This document shows, piece by piece, positions 1 through 8,188 of a stretch of DNA of 64,000 bases. The DNA is from Streptomyces candidus (GTDB lineage Bacteria; Actinomycetota; Actinomycetes; Streptomycetales; Streptomycetaceae): positions 248,001-312,000 of the forward strand of contig NZ_JACHEM010000003.1 of the NCBI RefSeq assembly GCF_014207445.1, written 5' to 3'. How positions within the stretch are numbered: position 1 is the stretch's first letter; each line of letters opens with the position of its first letter. The notes beneath the pieces were generated by a model. It saw nothing but the letters and a program-made list of their open reading frames with translations. It was not told the DNA's origin and did no database searches. A program made the translations under genes and the position numbers.

Positions 1-114
1 CGACGCAGGGCCGGAGCCCGTGCGTCACACGCCCCAGCCGAGGCCACGCGTGGCACCGGGACCAACGAAGCCGCCCGCGGTCCGGTCACGCGCCGTACGG
101 GTGAGTGCGGGAAC

Positions 115-186
115 GCACGCGCCCCGCCGCCGCACCGTGCCCCACCGGAGGCACGCGCCCCGCCGCCGCATGCTGCCCCACCTGAG
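115..186. repeat. Tandem pair of 36-bp direct repeats
   Basis: Bases 115-150 and 151-186 are two adjacent copies of a 36-bp unit; the first 20 bases are identical and 32 of 36 match overall. The pair lies just 3' of the chorismate mutase gene. I see no gene in bases 1-207. The repeat looks like a local duplication rather than a mobile element. Confidence 0.7.
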
Positions 187-207
187 GCACCCGGCCGGGC
201 GCGCACG

Positions 208-525
208 TCAGACGCGCCCCCGGCACAGTTCGAGCAGCGTCATCGCCAGCGTCGTGCCGGGCTTGCCGAGCGCGTCCCTGTAGTGGCCGAGGACCTCCAT
301 TTCGCGGGACAGGTTGACGCGGCGGCCACCCGAGGTGATCCGGGCCTCCTGGATGACCGCCGAGACCGCCATGCGCTCCTGGACGAGGCCGATGATCCGG
401 TCGTCGAGGGCGTCGATGCGTTCGCGTGCGCCGGTGATGAGGGCGGCGGCGTCCTCGGTGCGGGCACCCGTGACGTCGGTGGCGCTTGCGGGGGCGGGGA
501 GGGTCGTCGGGATGGTGGCGCTCAT
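208..525 (-). CDS. Chorismate mutase, AroQ class, monofunctional
   Basis: A 105-residue protein that should convert chorismate to prephenate, the branch step to phenylalanine and tyrosine, in the cytoplasm. An all-helical AroQ core starts with the R-x-x-I-D-x-x-D-x-x-I pattern at residues 34-44 and ends with the ELCR helix. The first 30 residues are a low-complexity tail. The lysine usual at the end of helix 1 is replaced by Arg in the EARI segment, as I recall for other actinobacterial members. The start ATG has a GGAG Shine-Dalgarno six bases upstream. No other aromatic gene is adjacent. Expression is probably set by the leader ORF and hairpin upstream (585-746). Confidence 0.88.
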   Translation of the reverse strand: MSATIPTTLPAPASATDVTGARTEDAAALITGARERIDALDDRIIGLVQERMAVSAVIQEARITSGGRRVNLSREMEVLGHYRDALGKPGTTLAMTLLELCRGRV

Positions 526-584
526 GTCCGTACTCCTGGGGTGTCGGGGAGCGCCCGCGGGTCACCGGGTCCGGAAACGACAGA

Positions 585-612
585 GCGCCCCGGGCCTGTC
601 GGCCCGGGGCGC
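585..612 (-). terminator. 12-bp hairpin, probable attenuator of chorismate mutase
   Basis: Bases 585-596 and 601-612 form a perfect 12-bp GC stem with a four-base loop. On the minus strand it begins 22 nt after the stop of the leader ORF and ends 59 nt before the chorismate mutase start. It is followed by a weak pyrimidine run (TCTGTCGTTTCC). A terminator between a promoter with leader peptide and its gene implies attenuation; that reading is inference. Confidence 0.7.
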
Positions 613-634
613 CTGGGAAGTCGCTTGTCAGTTG

Positions 635-709
635 CTACAAGCAGCACGACCGTGGCAGCCGGACGGGCCGGATGCCATAGGTAAAGACGGAGGTCTGGTG
701 CTTGCGCAT
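635..709 (-). CDS. Leader peptide (24 aa) before chorismate mutase
   Basis: A short ORF of 24 codons plus TAG, starting with ATG only six bases after a GATACT -10 box, so its mRNA would start at or next to the A of ATG (leaderless). The centre reads Val-Phe-Thr-Tyr-Gly with codons TTT and TAT, both rare in Streptomyces; the end is Ser-Cys-Cys-Leu. Phe and Tyr are the end products of the chorismate mutase branch, so slow decoding at these codons could sense them. The Cys-Cys end is an alternative sensor. Codons 14-16 contain CGGCCCG, complementary to CGGGCCG in the 5' arm and loop of the terminator, so an alternative fold is possible. Too short for normal gene callers. Confidence 0.6.
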   Translation of the reverse strand: MRKHQTSVFTYGIRPVRLPRSCCL

Positions 710-715
710 GGCGCC

Positions 716-746
716 AGTATCGCCCCACGCACGCGTGGCGCGTCAA
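716..746 (-). promoter_or_regulatory. Promoter of the chorismate mutase leader, with a palindrome in the spacer
   Basis: On the minus strand TTGACG (746-741) and GATACT (721-716) are separated by 19 bp. Inside the spacer lies the perfect inverted repeat CCACGC-AC-GCGTGG (725-738), well placed for a repressor to block polymerase. The two boxes match the housekeeping (HrdB) consensus; the spacer is slightly long. Confidence 0.6.
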
Positions 747-791
747 CCCGGGGCTCGTACGGTGAGACGAACCGGGCACCGTCATCCCCGG

Positions 792-797
792 TAGAAT
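792..797 (+). promoter_or_regulatory. -10 box of guaA promoter
   Basis: TAGAAT matches the Streptomyces -10 consensus and would start transcription near base 804, giving a leader of about 37 nt before the GTG at 841. No clear -35 box is seen. Confidence 0.45.
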
Positions 798-840
798 CGA
801 CAACACCGACCCACCTGCTCCCACCGCCGGAAGGCCGCCA

Positions 841-2418
841 GTGTCATCTGCGTCCCCCGCTGCCGCGCCAGACACCGTTCTCGTCGTCGACTTCGGTGCC
901 CAGTACGCCCAGCTCATCGCCCGCCGTGTCCGCGAGGCCCGGATCTACAGCGAGATCGTCCCGAGCACCATGCCGGTGGCCGAGATGCTCGCCAGGAATC
1001 CGAAGGGGATCATCCTCTCCGGCGGTCCGTCCTCGGTGTACGCCGAGGACGCCCCCGCCATCGACCGCGCCCTTTTCGAGGCCGGCGTGCCGGTGTTCGG
1101 CATGTGCTACGGCTTCCAGATCATGGCCACCACGCTCGGCGGCACCGTCGACGACAACGGCGCCCGCGAGTACGGCCGTACGCCGCTGAAGGTCACCCGG
1201 TCCGGCTCGACGCTCTTCGAGGGCACCCCGGACGACCAGTCGGTGTGGATGTCGCACGGCGACGCGTGCTCCGCCGCTCCCGAGGGCTTCACCGTCACCG
1301 CGTCCACGGACGTCGTGCCGGTCGCCGCCTTCGAGAACGACGAGAAGAAGCTCTACGGCGTCCAGTACCACCCCGAGGTCATGCACTCCACGCACGGCCA
1401 GCAGGTGCTGGAGCACTTCCTCTACCGCGGCGCGGGCATCGAGCCCACCTGGACCACCGGCAACGTCATCGAGGAGCAGGTCGCCCTCATCCGCGAGCAG
1501 GTCGGTGACAAGCGCGCCATCTGCGGCCTGTCCGGCGGCGTGGACTCCGCGGTCGCCGCCGCCCTCGTCCAGAAGGCCATCGGCGACCAGCTGACCTGCG
1601 TCTACGTCGACCACGGTCTGATGCGCAAGGGCGAGACGGAGCAGGTCGAGAAGGACTTCGTCGCCGCGACCGGCGCCCGCCTGGTGGTCGTCGACGCCGA
1701 GAAGCGCTTCCTCGACGCGCTGGCCGGCGTCTCCGACCCGGAGACCAAGCGGAAGATCATCGGCCGCGAGTTCATCCGCGTCTTCGAGCAGGCGCAGCTC
1801 GAGATCATGCAGGAGGAGGGCCCCGACGTCGCCTTCCTGGTCCAGGGCACCCTCTACCCGGACGTCGTCGAGTCCGGCGGCGGCACCGGCACCGCGAACA
1901 TCAAGTCCCACCACAACGTGGGCGGTCTCCCCGACGACATCGAGTTCGAACTCGTCGAGCCGCTGCGCCAGCTGTTCAAGGACGAGGTCCGGATGGTCGG
2001 CCAGGAACTCGGTCTGCCGGACGAGATCGTCCAGCGCCAGCCCTTCCCCGGCCCCGGCCTCGGCATCCGCATCGTCGGCGAGGTCACCAAGGACCGCCTG
2101 GACCTGCTGCGCGAGGCCGACGCCATCGCCCGCGAGGAGCTGTCGGCGGCCGGTCTCGACCGCGAGATCTGGCAGTGCCCGGTCGTGCTGCTCGCCGACG
2201 TGCGCTCGGTGGGCGTGCAGGGCGACGGCCGCACGTACGGCCACCCGATCGTGCTGCGCCCGGTGTCCTCCGAGGACGCCATGACGGCGGACTGGACGCG
2301 CATGCCGTACGACGTGCTCGCGAAGATCTCCACGCGCATCACCAACGAGGTGGCGGACGTCAACCGGGTCGTGCTCGACGTGACGAGCAAGCCGCCGGGG
2401 ACGATCGAGTGGGAGTAA
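841..2418 (+). CDS. guaA: GMP synthase (glutamine-hydrolysing)
   Basis: A 525-residue cytosolic enzyme that aminates XMP to GMP with glutamine and ATP, the last step of GMP synthesis. The N-terminal class I amidotransferase has the nucleophile Cys89 in GMCYGFQ and the His177/Glu179 pair in QYHPEV. The ATP-pyrophosphatase domain has the PP-loop SGGVDS at about 231-236. The C-terminal dimerisation domain ends in the family-typical IEWE. Length is normal for the family. The GTG start has GGAAGG 4-9 bases upstream. It stands alone, with a strong hairpin after the stop. Confidence 0.98.
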   Translation: MSSASPAAAPDTVLVVDFGAQYAQLIARRVREARIYSEIVPSTMPVAEMLARNPKGIILSGGPSSVYAEDAPAIDRALFEAGVPVFGMCYGFQIMATTLGGTVDDNGAREYGRTPLKVTRSGSTLFEGTPDDQSVWMSHGDACSAAPEGFTVTASTDVVPVAAFENDEKKLYGVQYHPEVMHSTHGQQVLEHFLYRGAGIEPTWTTGNVIEEQVALIREQVGDKRAICGLSGGVDSAVAAALVQKAIGDQLTCVYVDHGLMRKGETEQVEKDFVAATGARLVVVDAEKRFLDALAGVSDPETKRKIIGREFIRVFEQAQLEIMQEEGPDVAFLVQGTLYPDVVESGGGTGTANIKSHHNVGGLPDDIEFELVEPLRQLFKDEVRMVGQELGLPDEIVQRQPFPGPGLGIRIVGEVTKDRLDLLREADAIAREELSAAGLDREIWQCPVVLLADVRSVGVQGDGRTYGHPIVLRPVSSEDAMTADWTRMPYDVLAKISTRITNEVADVNRVVLDVTSKPPGTIEWE

Positions 2419-2447
2419 TCCCCCTGCTCGGGCCTGCTTGAGGTCAG

Positions 2448-2489
2448 CGCCGATGCCGTCGCTCATTCGTTTGGGCGGCGGCATCGGCG
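2448..2489 (+). terminator. Terminator of guaA
   Basis: Bases 2448-2462 pair with 2475-2489 (15 bp, one G-U) around a 12-base loop, starting 30 bases after the guaA stop. There is no strong T-tract, as is common for Streptomyces terminators. Confidence 0.7.
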
Positions 2490-2505
2490 TACCCGCTGGG
2501 TACGC
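2487..2505. promoter_or_regulatory. Perfect 8-bp inverted repeat before the Uma2 gene
   Basis: GCGTACCC-GCT-GGGTACGC is a perfect palindrome with a 3-base centre that overlaps the end of the guaA terminator and lies 38 bases before the Uma2 start codon. It is a candidate operator; no regulator gene is adjacent. Confidence 0.4.
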
Positions 2506-2543
2506 TCAATCGACAGGCGAGACTCCGTCCCATGGGAGCAATC

Positions 2544-3152
2544 ATGAGCGCCGCACGTGACTACGAGCTGCCCGAGGACTACGAGTGGCCCCGCCCTCCC
2601 GCGGGCGGCTGGCTGGCGGACGACCTCGACACACTCCCGAATCTGCCTCCGCACACGGAGCTGATCGACGGGAGCCTCGTTTTCATGCGTCCGCAGACCA
2701 CTTTCCACATGCGCACCATGCGTCTGTTGGAGAACAGCCTGCTCGACCAAGCCCCGGAGCACCTTGACGTCTTCCGCGAGTTCAGCGTCGAGCTGGACGT
2801 CCGGAACCGACCGGAGCCGGACGTGCTCGTCGTGCCCACCGGCGCGGACACCGGACCGAAGCGGACCTTTCTCCGTCCGGTAGACGTCGTCCTCGCCGTC
2901 GAAGTCGTCTCCGACGAGTCCCGCGACCGCGACCGCGAGGTCAAGCCCCGCAAGTACGCCGCCGCCGGCGTCCCGCACTTCTGGCGCGTGGAGGAGAACG
3001 AGGGCCTGCCGGTCGTCTACGTCTACGAACTCGACCCCGCGCTCAAGGCGTACGTCCCGACCGGCATCCACCACCGCACCCTGAAGCTGGACGTCCCGTA
3101 CCCGCTCGAGATCGACCTCACCGCGATCGACCGCCGCCGCACCTCCCGCTGA
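2544..3152 (+). CDS. Uma2-family (DUF820) PD-(D/E)xK nuclease-like protein
   Basis: A 202-residue protein with the restriction-endonuclease-like core of the Uma2 family: PDV near the middle, then VEVVS, then a lysine-containing stretch leading to KYAAAGVPHFWRV. In the family these supply the acidic and basic residues of a PD-(D/E)xK active site. Streptomyces genomes carry many such single genes and their role is unknown. The start at 2544 is preferred over the in-frame ATG at 2532 because GGGAG sits at 2534-2538, a correct distance from 2544. No toxin-antitoxin partner or transposase is next to it. Confidence 0.85.
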   Translation: MSAARDYELPEDYEWPRPPAGGWLADDLDTLPNLPPHTELIDGSLVFMRPQTTFHMRTMRLLENSLLDQAPEHLDVFREFSVELDVRNRPEPDVLVVPTGADTGPKRTFLRPVDVVLAVEVVSDESRDRDREVKPRKYAAAGVPHFWRVEENEGLPVVYVYELDPALKAYVPTGIHHRTLKLDVPYPLEIDLTAIDRRRTSR

Positions 3153-3280
3153 CCCCGCCGTCACCCCGCCTCCGCCTGCCCGCGGGCCGCACGCGCTTCC
3201 CGGTACGGCACAATTCCCGTGCGAGGCATGGACGTTCACCCGTCGTGGGTGGCTCGGGCAGGGAAAGGGCGGCAGTTGTC

Positions 3281-4570
3281 GTGGCAGTGCAAGAGGCGAG
3301 ACGGAGCACGCACGACAGCGGGCACGGCACGGGGCACGGCGGAGGCTGTGTCTGCGGCGACTGCCCCAGCGGCGCCCGGGAGGGCCATCGGCGTGCGGTG
3401 GCCGCCTTCCTGGCCAAACGCGACGAACTCGCCACCGGGGGAGGGCTGCCCGCCGCGGTCGCCCACTCGGCCGGCGCCTCCCGGCAGTGGGTGTCGGACG
3501 AGCTGACGCAGTCGGCGCGGGACGTCGCCGAGCGGGCGCGGGAGGCGGGCGACGTGTGGCTGCGGCTGCTGTGGCGCAGGACGCTGCTGGTGCTGTGGGG
3601 GGCCGTGGTGGCCCTCGCGCTGGTCCAGGCGTTCACCGCCATCGGTACGGGCTGGACGCTCGCCCGTACCGCGGGGCTGGTGGCCGCCGTCGTCACCGCC
3701 GCCCTGCTGACGGCCGCCGCGCGGGTGCACCGCAAGCGCGGGGGGCTGCTCGCACCGCTGATCGGCGAGGACAACCGGCTCTCCACCTCGCGCACCGTCG
3801 CGGCCTGCTGGATCCTGCTGGCCGTCTTCGCGGTGCTGGTGCTCGCGGTGCAACTGGCCGGGGCGTCCCGCCCCGCCCACCGGGACGCGCTGATCGCGGG
3901 ACTCGACCTGGCCCGGGGCGCGGGCGTGCTGACCGTCCTCGCGCTGACCTGCGCGATCGCCGTGGTGGTACGCCGCGTGGTCGGCGTACGGGTGCGGAAG
4001 CAGACCCTCCAGAAGGTACGGGCGGACCGGCCGCGCGCGGCCGACCTGCTGACGGACGACTCCGGGCGCGGCAACTTCGGCGACGTGCAGTTCGTCCTCG
4101 TGTCGACCGTCGCCGTCGTCTTCGCCGCCGTACGGCTCGCCAGGCGGCCGGAACAACTGCCCGACCTGCCCTGGGGGCTGGCCCTGCTCGTGGCGGTGTC
4201 CGCGGCGACGTACTTCGCCGGGAAGTACGCGGAGGGCGGCCGTCCGGTCGTGCTGTCCGTCGTACGGGGCAGGGAAGCGGGTGACCTCGACGGCCCGGTC
4301 CGCACGGGCGACGACATCGAGATCCGGGGCGCCGGATTCGTGCCGCCCGGGGCGCAGACCCCGGACCGGCTGGCGCGGATGGTCGTACGGATCGGGACGG
4401 TCCACGTCCACGTGCCGCTGGTGCCGGTGCCGGGCGGCTTCGCGAATCCGACGGACAGCACGCTGACCGTGCCGGTACCGGTCGAGGTGGAGCCGGGACG
4501 GGTCGCCGTGCAGGTGGTGACGGCGGCGGGCGTCGAGACGAACCGCTGCGAGATCGACGTCACCGACTGA
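3281..4570 (+). CDS. Conserved membrane protein with a C-terminal IPT/TIG-like beta domain
   Basis: About 429 residues from the GTG at 3281; an in-frame ATG at 3245 would add 12 residues, and GGGAAAGGG at 3261-3269 favours the GTG. The N-terminal part has a Cys-rich CVCGDC segment and a soluble helical region. Five or six hydrophobic helices follow, at roughly residues 100-335. The last 95 residues are soluble and beta-rich, starting near GDDIEIRGAGF, like an IPT/TIG or immunoglobulin-like domain. A CACAAT -10-like box lies near 3208. I do not recognise a specific family and assign no function; it is probably an envelope protein with an extracytoplasmic C-terminal domain. Confidence 0.75.
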   Translation: MAVQEARRSTHDSGHGTGHGGGCVCGDCPSGAREGHRRAVAAFLAKRDELATGGGLPAAVAHSAGASRQWVSDELTQSARDVAERAREAGDVWLRLLWRRTLLVLWGAVVALALVQAFTAIGTGWTLARTAGLVAAVVTAALLTAAARVHRKRGGLLAPLIGEDNRLSTSRTVAACWILLAVFAVLVLAVQLAGASRPAHRDALIAGLDLARGAGVLTVLALTCAIAVVVRRVVGVRVRKQTLQKVRADRPRAADLLTDDSGRGNFGDVQFVLVSTVAVVFAAVRLARRPEQLPDLPWGLALLVAVSAATYFAGKYAEGGRPVVLSVVRGREAGDLDGPVRTGDDIEIRGAGFVPPGAQTPDRLARMVVRIGTVHVHVPLVPVPGGFANPTDSTLTVPVPVEVEPGRVAVQVVTAAGVETNRCEIDVTD

Positions 4571-4675
4571 GCCCGGCGATCGACCGCACCACCCGCTGAG
4601 CCCCCCGCCCCCGCGTCGAACGTAGGGTCGGGAGACGGGACGTGAGGCACAGCGCGAGGAAGGCGGGGCCGGACC

Positions 4676-5200
4676 ATGGCATACGGCGGATACGGGACGG
4701 GCGGCACGCGCGCGTACGGAACGAACGAACCACGGGGCTGGAAGCACACCGCGAGCCGCTTCGCCCTGCTCCCGCTGCGTGTGTTCCTCGGCGTCACCTT
4801 CGTCTACGCGGGCCTCGACAAGCTCACCGACAGCGCCTTCCTGTCCGCGAGCGGCAACGGTTCGATCGGTCAGGTGATGAGCTCGGTGCGCGACGCTTCG
4901 GCCGTGCCGTGGCTCGTCGACCTGGCGCTCAAGGCCCCCGAGGGCTTCGGCTACGGTCTCGCGGTCGCGGAACTCCTCGTCGGGCTCGCCACCCTGGTGG
5001 GGATATTCGGGCGGGTGGCGGCCGTCGGCGGGGCGCTGATCTCGCTCAGCCTGTGGCTGACCGTCAGCTGGCAGACCACCCCGTACTACTACGGCAACGA
5101 CCTCGCTTATCTGATGGCGTGGCTGCCGCTGGTGCTCGCCGGGTCGTCGGTCTTCTCGCTGGACGCGATGCGCGCCCTGCACCGCCGCCGGATGCCGTAG
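4676..5200 (+). CDS. DoxX-family membrane protein
   Basis: A 174-residue protein with four predicted membrane helices. It shows the DoxX pattern: LLPLRVFLGVTFVYAGLDKL at the first helix, an AVAELLVGLATLVG helix, and a helix before the Arg-rich C-terminus. DoxX/DoxD proteins are small quinone-linked membrane proteins; in actinobacteria some take part in thiol and redox homeostasis, but the role of this copy is unknown. The Gly/Tyr-rich first 20 residues are cytoplasmic. A TAGGGT -10-like box lies at 4623-4628. Its 3' end overlaps the opposite-strand small membrane gene (5107-5370) by 94 bp. Confidence 0.85.
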   Translation: MAYGGYGTGGTRAYGTNEPRGWKHTASRFALLPLRVFLGVTFVYAGLDKLTDSAFLSASGNGSIGQVMSSVRDASAVPWLVDLALKAPEGFGYGLAVAELLVGLATLVGIFGRVAAVGGALISLSLWLTVSWQTTPYYYGNDLAYLMAWLPLVLAGSSVFSLDAMRALHRRRMP

Positions 5201-5370
5201 CCGACCAGGGCGGCGGCCGCGGCGACGACGAGGCCGCCGCACAGCACCGGGACCGGCGTCCACCACGGAGTGTGCCAGGCCCCCGACTCGTCGGCGCCGT
5301 ACACGGCCACGACGGTCAGGAAGGTCAGGCCCAGGACCGCGCGGCCCGGCAGGAAGTCATGACGCGGCAC
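5107..5370 (-). CDS. Small membrane protein downstream of the PspC gene
   Basis: An 87-residue ORF read from the GTG at 5370, overlapping the PspC-protein stop by 14 nt, which suggests translational coupling. It has two hydrophobic segments (AVLGLTFLTVVAVYG and VLCGGLVVAAAAALVGYGI), with an Arg-rich turn and a hydrophilic tail. The long convergent overlap with the DoxX gene is unusual; the coding part may be only the first 60 residues with a read-on tail. I do not recognise a family. Coupling to the PspC gene and the two membrane helices are the reasons to believe it. Confidence 0.5.
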   Translation of the reverse strand: MPRHDFLPGRAVLGLTFLTVVAVYGADESGAWHTPWWTPVPVLCGGLVVAAAAALVGYGIRRRCRARIASSEKTDDPASTSGSHAIR

Positions 5371-6730
5371 GCTGCACCTCCAGTTGTCCGACGCCCACTT
5401 CGAGGCGGAGCGTGAGGGTTCCGGCCGGCTCCGCCCCCGGGGGCGGCGGCAGGGTGCGCGTCTCGTGCCGGCCGGAGTGCACGTCGATGTCGTCGGGACG
5501 CTGGTCGGGGAGCTGGATGTCACCCATGCCGACCTCCATGGTCACCTCGACGGTCGCGTCGCGGGGGACGATCACGCGCAGCACACCCGCGCCGACCTCG
5601 GCACCGGTGGTCAGGGTGGTGCCGGGCGGCACGGTCACGGCACTGAGGTCGAGCCGCCCCTCGCCGGCGCCGAGTTCGTACCGCGGCTGGACCGCTTCGA
5701 CGCCCGCCGGACGCCAGCTCTCGGTGCCCCAGTGGGCGGTGATGTCCTTGGGGATCGTCGTGGCGGCCGTCAGCAGGCCGGCGGTGAGCAGCGCCAGGAG
5801 GATCGTTCCGACGCCGACGCGTCCGAAGACAGACGCGAGGACCAGCCCGAGGCCGAACACCGCGAGTGCGCAGGCCAGTCCGACCGAGAGACTGGTGCCC
5901 AGCGGATGCGAGTGCCAGAGCGCCGCCGTGCCGGCCCCTCCGGCGATCACGGCGACGAGGAAGGTGAGGCCGCCGAGGGAGCGGGGGCGCGGATCCCGTG
6001 CGCGGGCCGGGGGCACGAGGCCGTCCTTCGCCGGGCGTCGGTCCGCGGGAAGCGCCTCGGGCGGCCCCCAGAGGTAGCCGTACGGAACGGGTCCCGTGGT
6101 GCCGTCCTTGACGATCGGGTCGCGCCACCAGGACGGGGCGCCGGGAACCGGCGGGGCCTTCGTCTCGGGGGGCGCGGCGACGTCGGCGACCGGGGCGGTG
6201 CCCGGCTCGTCGGAGGCGGCGGCCGCCCGGCGCTGCCGGGACCAGACGGTGCTGACCCCCACGACCAGCAGGAGCATGACGGAGAAGCCGAACGCGCCGC
6301 CGTTGTGCAGCAGCGAGAGGAACATGCCGCAGCCGAGCAGGGCGAGGAGCACGGCGACCAGCGCGGGACCGTCGACGCGGCCGGTCAGCAGCCGCTTGGC
6401 CTCGTTCTCGTCGTCGCCCTCCAGCGGGATCAGCAGCCAGGCGAAGCCGTACGCGATCAAGCCGATGCCGCCGGTCACGGCGGTCACGCCGAGCACGACG
6501 CGGAAGATCACCGGGTCGACGTCGAAGTACCGGCCCAGCCCGCCGCAGACGCCGCCGACGGTCCTGTGCCGCCGGCTGCGCCGCAGCCGCGGGGGGGACT
6601 CGGCGACGGAGCCGGCCGTTTCGGCCCCCGCGGCGGTGCCCGGGGCGCCCGCCGGACCGGGACCGGCTGCCGGGCCGCCCGCCCGGCCGGGCCGGACGGC
6701 GGCCGTCGCTTCGTCGTGGACTTCTGTCAT
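5357..6730 (-). CDS. PspC-domain membrane protein with LiaF-like C-terminal domain
   Basis: A 457-residue protein. After a Pro/Ala-rich tail comes a PspC domain with the core GGVCGGLGRYFDVDPVIFR and its membrane helix; several more helices follow. The last 120 residues are a beta-rich extracytoplasmic domain (AVTVPPGTTLTTGAEVGAGVL and onward) of the kind found in LiaF/YvqF and toast-rack proteins. In Gram-positive bacteria such proteins sense cell-envelope damage and tune a neighbouring two-component system. It is transcribed away from a kinase that also carries PspC, which fits this job. The start at 6730 (MTEVHD) is preferred over 6751 because GGGG precedes it. Confidence 0.88.
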   Translation of the reverse strand: MTEVHDEATAAVRPGRAGGPAAGPGPAGAPGTAAGAETAGSVAESPPRLRRSRRHRTVGGVCGGLGRYFDVDPVIFRVVLGVTAVTGGIGLIAYGFAWLLIPLEGDDENEAKRLLTGRVDGPALVAVLLALLGCGMFLSLLHNGGAFGFSVMLLLVVGVSTVWSRQRRAAAASDEPGTAPVADVAAPPETKAPPVPGAPSWWRDPIVKDGTTGPVPYGYLWGPPEALPADRRPAKDGLVPPARARDPRPRSLGGLTFLVAVIAGGAGTAALWHSHPLGTSLSVGLACALAVFGLGLVLASVFGRVGVGTILLALLTAGLLTAATTIPKDITAHWGTESWRPAGVEAVQPRYELGAGEGRLDLSAVTVPPGTTLTTGAEVGAGVLRVIVPRDATVEVTMEVGMGDIQLPDQRPDDIDVHSGRHETRTLPPPPGAEPAGTLTLRLEVGVGQLEVQRAAS

Positions 6731-6883
6731 ACGCCCCATGGTGACCGGCATCCGCGGCCCGCGGCACCTGGGGCGACCCTGGCTGATCCCTGATTTCCGC
6801 AGGTCGCACCCTGCGGTTTCCCTCAGGGGATTCCGGGGTCTTCCCCCATGTGCCGGGCCCGGTCACCGTGTGACCATCGAGTC

Positions 6884-8188
6884 ATGTCGTCCATCGCCCC
6901 GAGCCGCCGAGCGGCCCGCACTCCCGCCTCCGAGCAGGACTCGGCGGAGCCACCGCCGCGCAAGCTCTACCGCAGCGCGGACGGTCGGATGCTCGGCGGG
7001 GTCGCCCGGGGTCTGGCGGGGCACCTGGGGCTGCCGGTGGCCTGGGTGCGGATCGCGTTCCTCGCGCTGTTCCTGACGCAGGGGCTGGGCGCGCTGGTGT
7101 ACGCCGTGTTCTGGTTCGTCGTGCCGCTGGGCGTCGGCGGGGTGGGGGCCGAGCCGCGCAGTGCCTTCGAGACACTGCCGGACGGGCGGCGCAGGCTGCG
7201 GATGCCCGACAAGGGGCAGGTCGCCGCGCTCGTCGCGGTGTGCGTCGGGGCCGCGATCTTCATCAGCAACGTCGACACGGCGGGCTCGGGCCGGTACGTG
7301 TGGCCGCTGCTGCTGACCGGGGCGGGCGTCGTGCTCGTCTGGCGGCAGGCCGACAACGCCCGCCGGGCGCACTGGACGGAGGCCGACAGCGGGCGACGCC
7401 GGATGCTCCAGGTGATGCGCGGCCTCGCCGGGGTCGCCCTGGTCGGGGTCGGCTTCACCGTCTTCCTGGTCGTCCGGGGCTCCGCCGCCCAGCTCGGCAA
7501 CGTCCTGACGGCCGCCCTCGCGGTCATCGTCGGGGTCGGGCTGCTGGCCGGTCCGTACCTGGTCCGCATGGGGCAGGACCTCTCGGAGGAGCGCCTGATG
7601 CGCATCCGCGCCCAGGAGCGGGCCGAGGTCGCCGCCCACGTCCACGACTCCGTCCTGCACACCCTCACCCTGATCCAGCGCAACGCCGACGACGGCTCGG
7701 AGGTGCGCCGCCTCGCGCGTGCCCAGGAGCGGGAACTGCGCAACTGGCTGTACCGGCCCGAGGGCACCGGCAAGGACGAGTCGGAGGAACCCGCCACGCT
7801 CGCCGACGCGGTGAAGCGGGCCGCGGCCGAGGTCGAGGACAAGCACGGGGTGCCCCTGGAGGTCGTGGTGGTCGGCGACTGCCCGCTCGACGAGAAGCTG
7901 GCCGCACAGATGCAGGCCGCGCGCGAAGCGATGGTGAACGCCGCCAAGTACGGTGGCGAGGGCGGCGCGGTGCAGGTCTTCGCGGAGGTCGAGGGCCGTC
8001 TGGTCTTCGTGTCCGTACGCGACCGGGGGCCGGGCTTCGACCTCGACGCCATACCGGCCGACCGGATGGGTGTACGGGAGTCGATCATCGGCCGGATGGA
8101 ACGCAACGGCGGCAGCGCACGGCTGCGTTCCGCGCCCGACGGGGGCACGGAAGTCGAGCTGGAGATGGAGAGGGCGGCGGACTCATGA
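6884..8188 (+). CDS. Sensor histidine kinase with N-terminal PspC domain
   Basis: A 434-residue membrane kinase. The PspC domain (KLYRSADGRMLGGVARGLAG) leads into four or five helices to about residue 230. A HisKA_3-type dimerisation segment follows with the H-box in AAHVHDSVLHTLTLIQ; the histidine in HDS is the likely phospho-acceptor. The HATPase_c domain shows AREAMVNAAKYG (N-box) and DRGPGFD (G-box). The start at 6884 excludes 12 upstream codons with poor context. Its stop overlaps the start of the response regulator (ATGA), so the two form an operon divergent from the PspC/LiaF-like gene. The likely signal is cell-envelope stress (inference). Confidence 0.92.
   Translation: MSSIAPSRRAARTPASEQDSAEPPPRKLYRSADGRMLGGVARGLAGHLGLPVAWVRIAFLALFLTQGLGALVYAVFWFVVPLGVGGVGAEPRSAFETLPDGRRRLRMPDKGQVAALVAVCVGAAIFISNVDTAGSGRYVWPLLLTGAGVVLVWRQADNARRAHWTEADSGRRRMLQVMRGLAGVALVGVGFTVFLVVRGSAAQLGNVLTAALAVIVGVGLLAGPYLVRMGQDLSEERLMRIRAQERAEVAAHVHDSVLHTLTLIQRNADDGSEVRRLARAQERELRNWLYRPEGTGKDESEEPATLADAVKRAAAEVEDKHGVPLEVVVVGDCPLDEKLAAQMQAAREAMVNAAKYGGEGGAVQVFAEVEGRLVFVSVRDRGPGFDLDAIPADRMGVRESIIGRMERNGGSARLRSAPDGGTEVELEMERAADS

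Noticed and set aside
624-646. TTGTCAGTT near the chorismate mutase leader as a fourth damage box
   Set aside because: The ninth base differs and no TAnnnT follows at the right distance; it lies on the plus strand inside the attenuator region.
844-2484. Long open frame antisense to guaA
   Set aside because: A consequence of high GC at third codon positions; composition (Leu/Asp/Val/Gly/Ala runs) is that of an antisense shadow. The same holds for many long frames opposite pcrA, sucD, betB and the proVWX genes.
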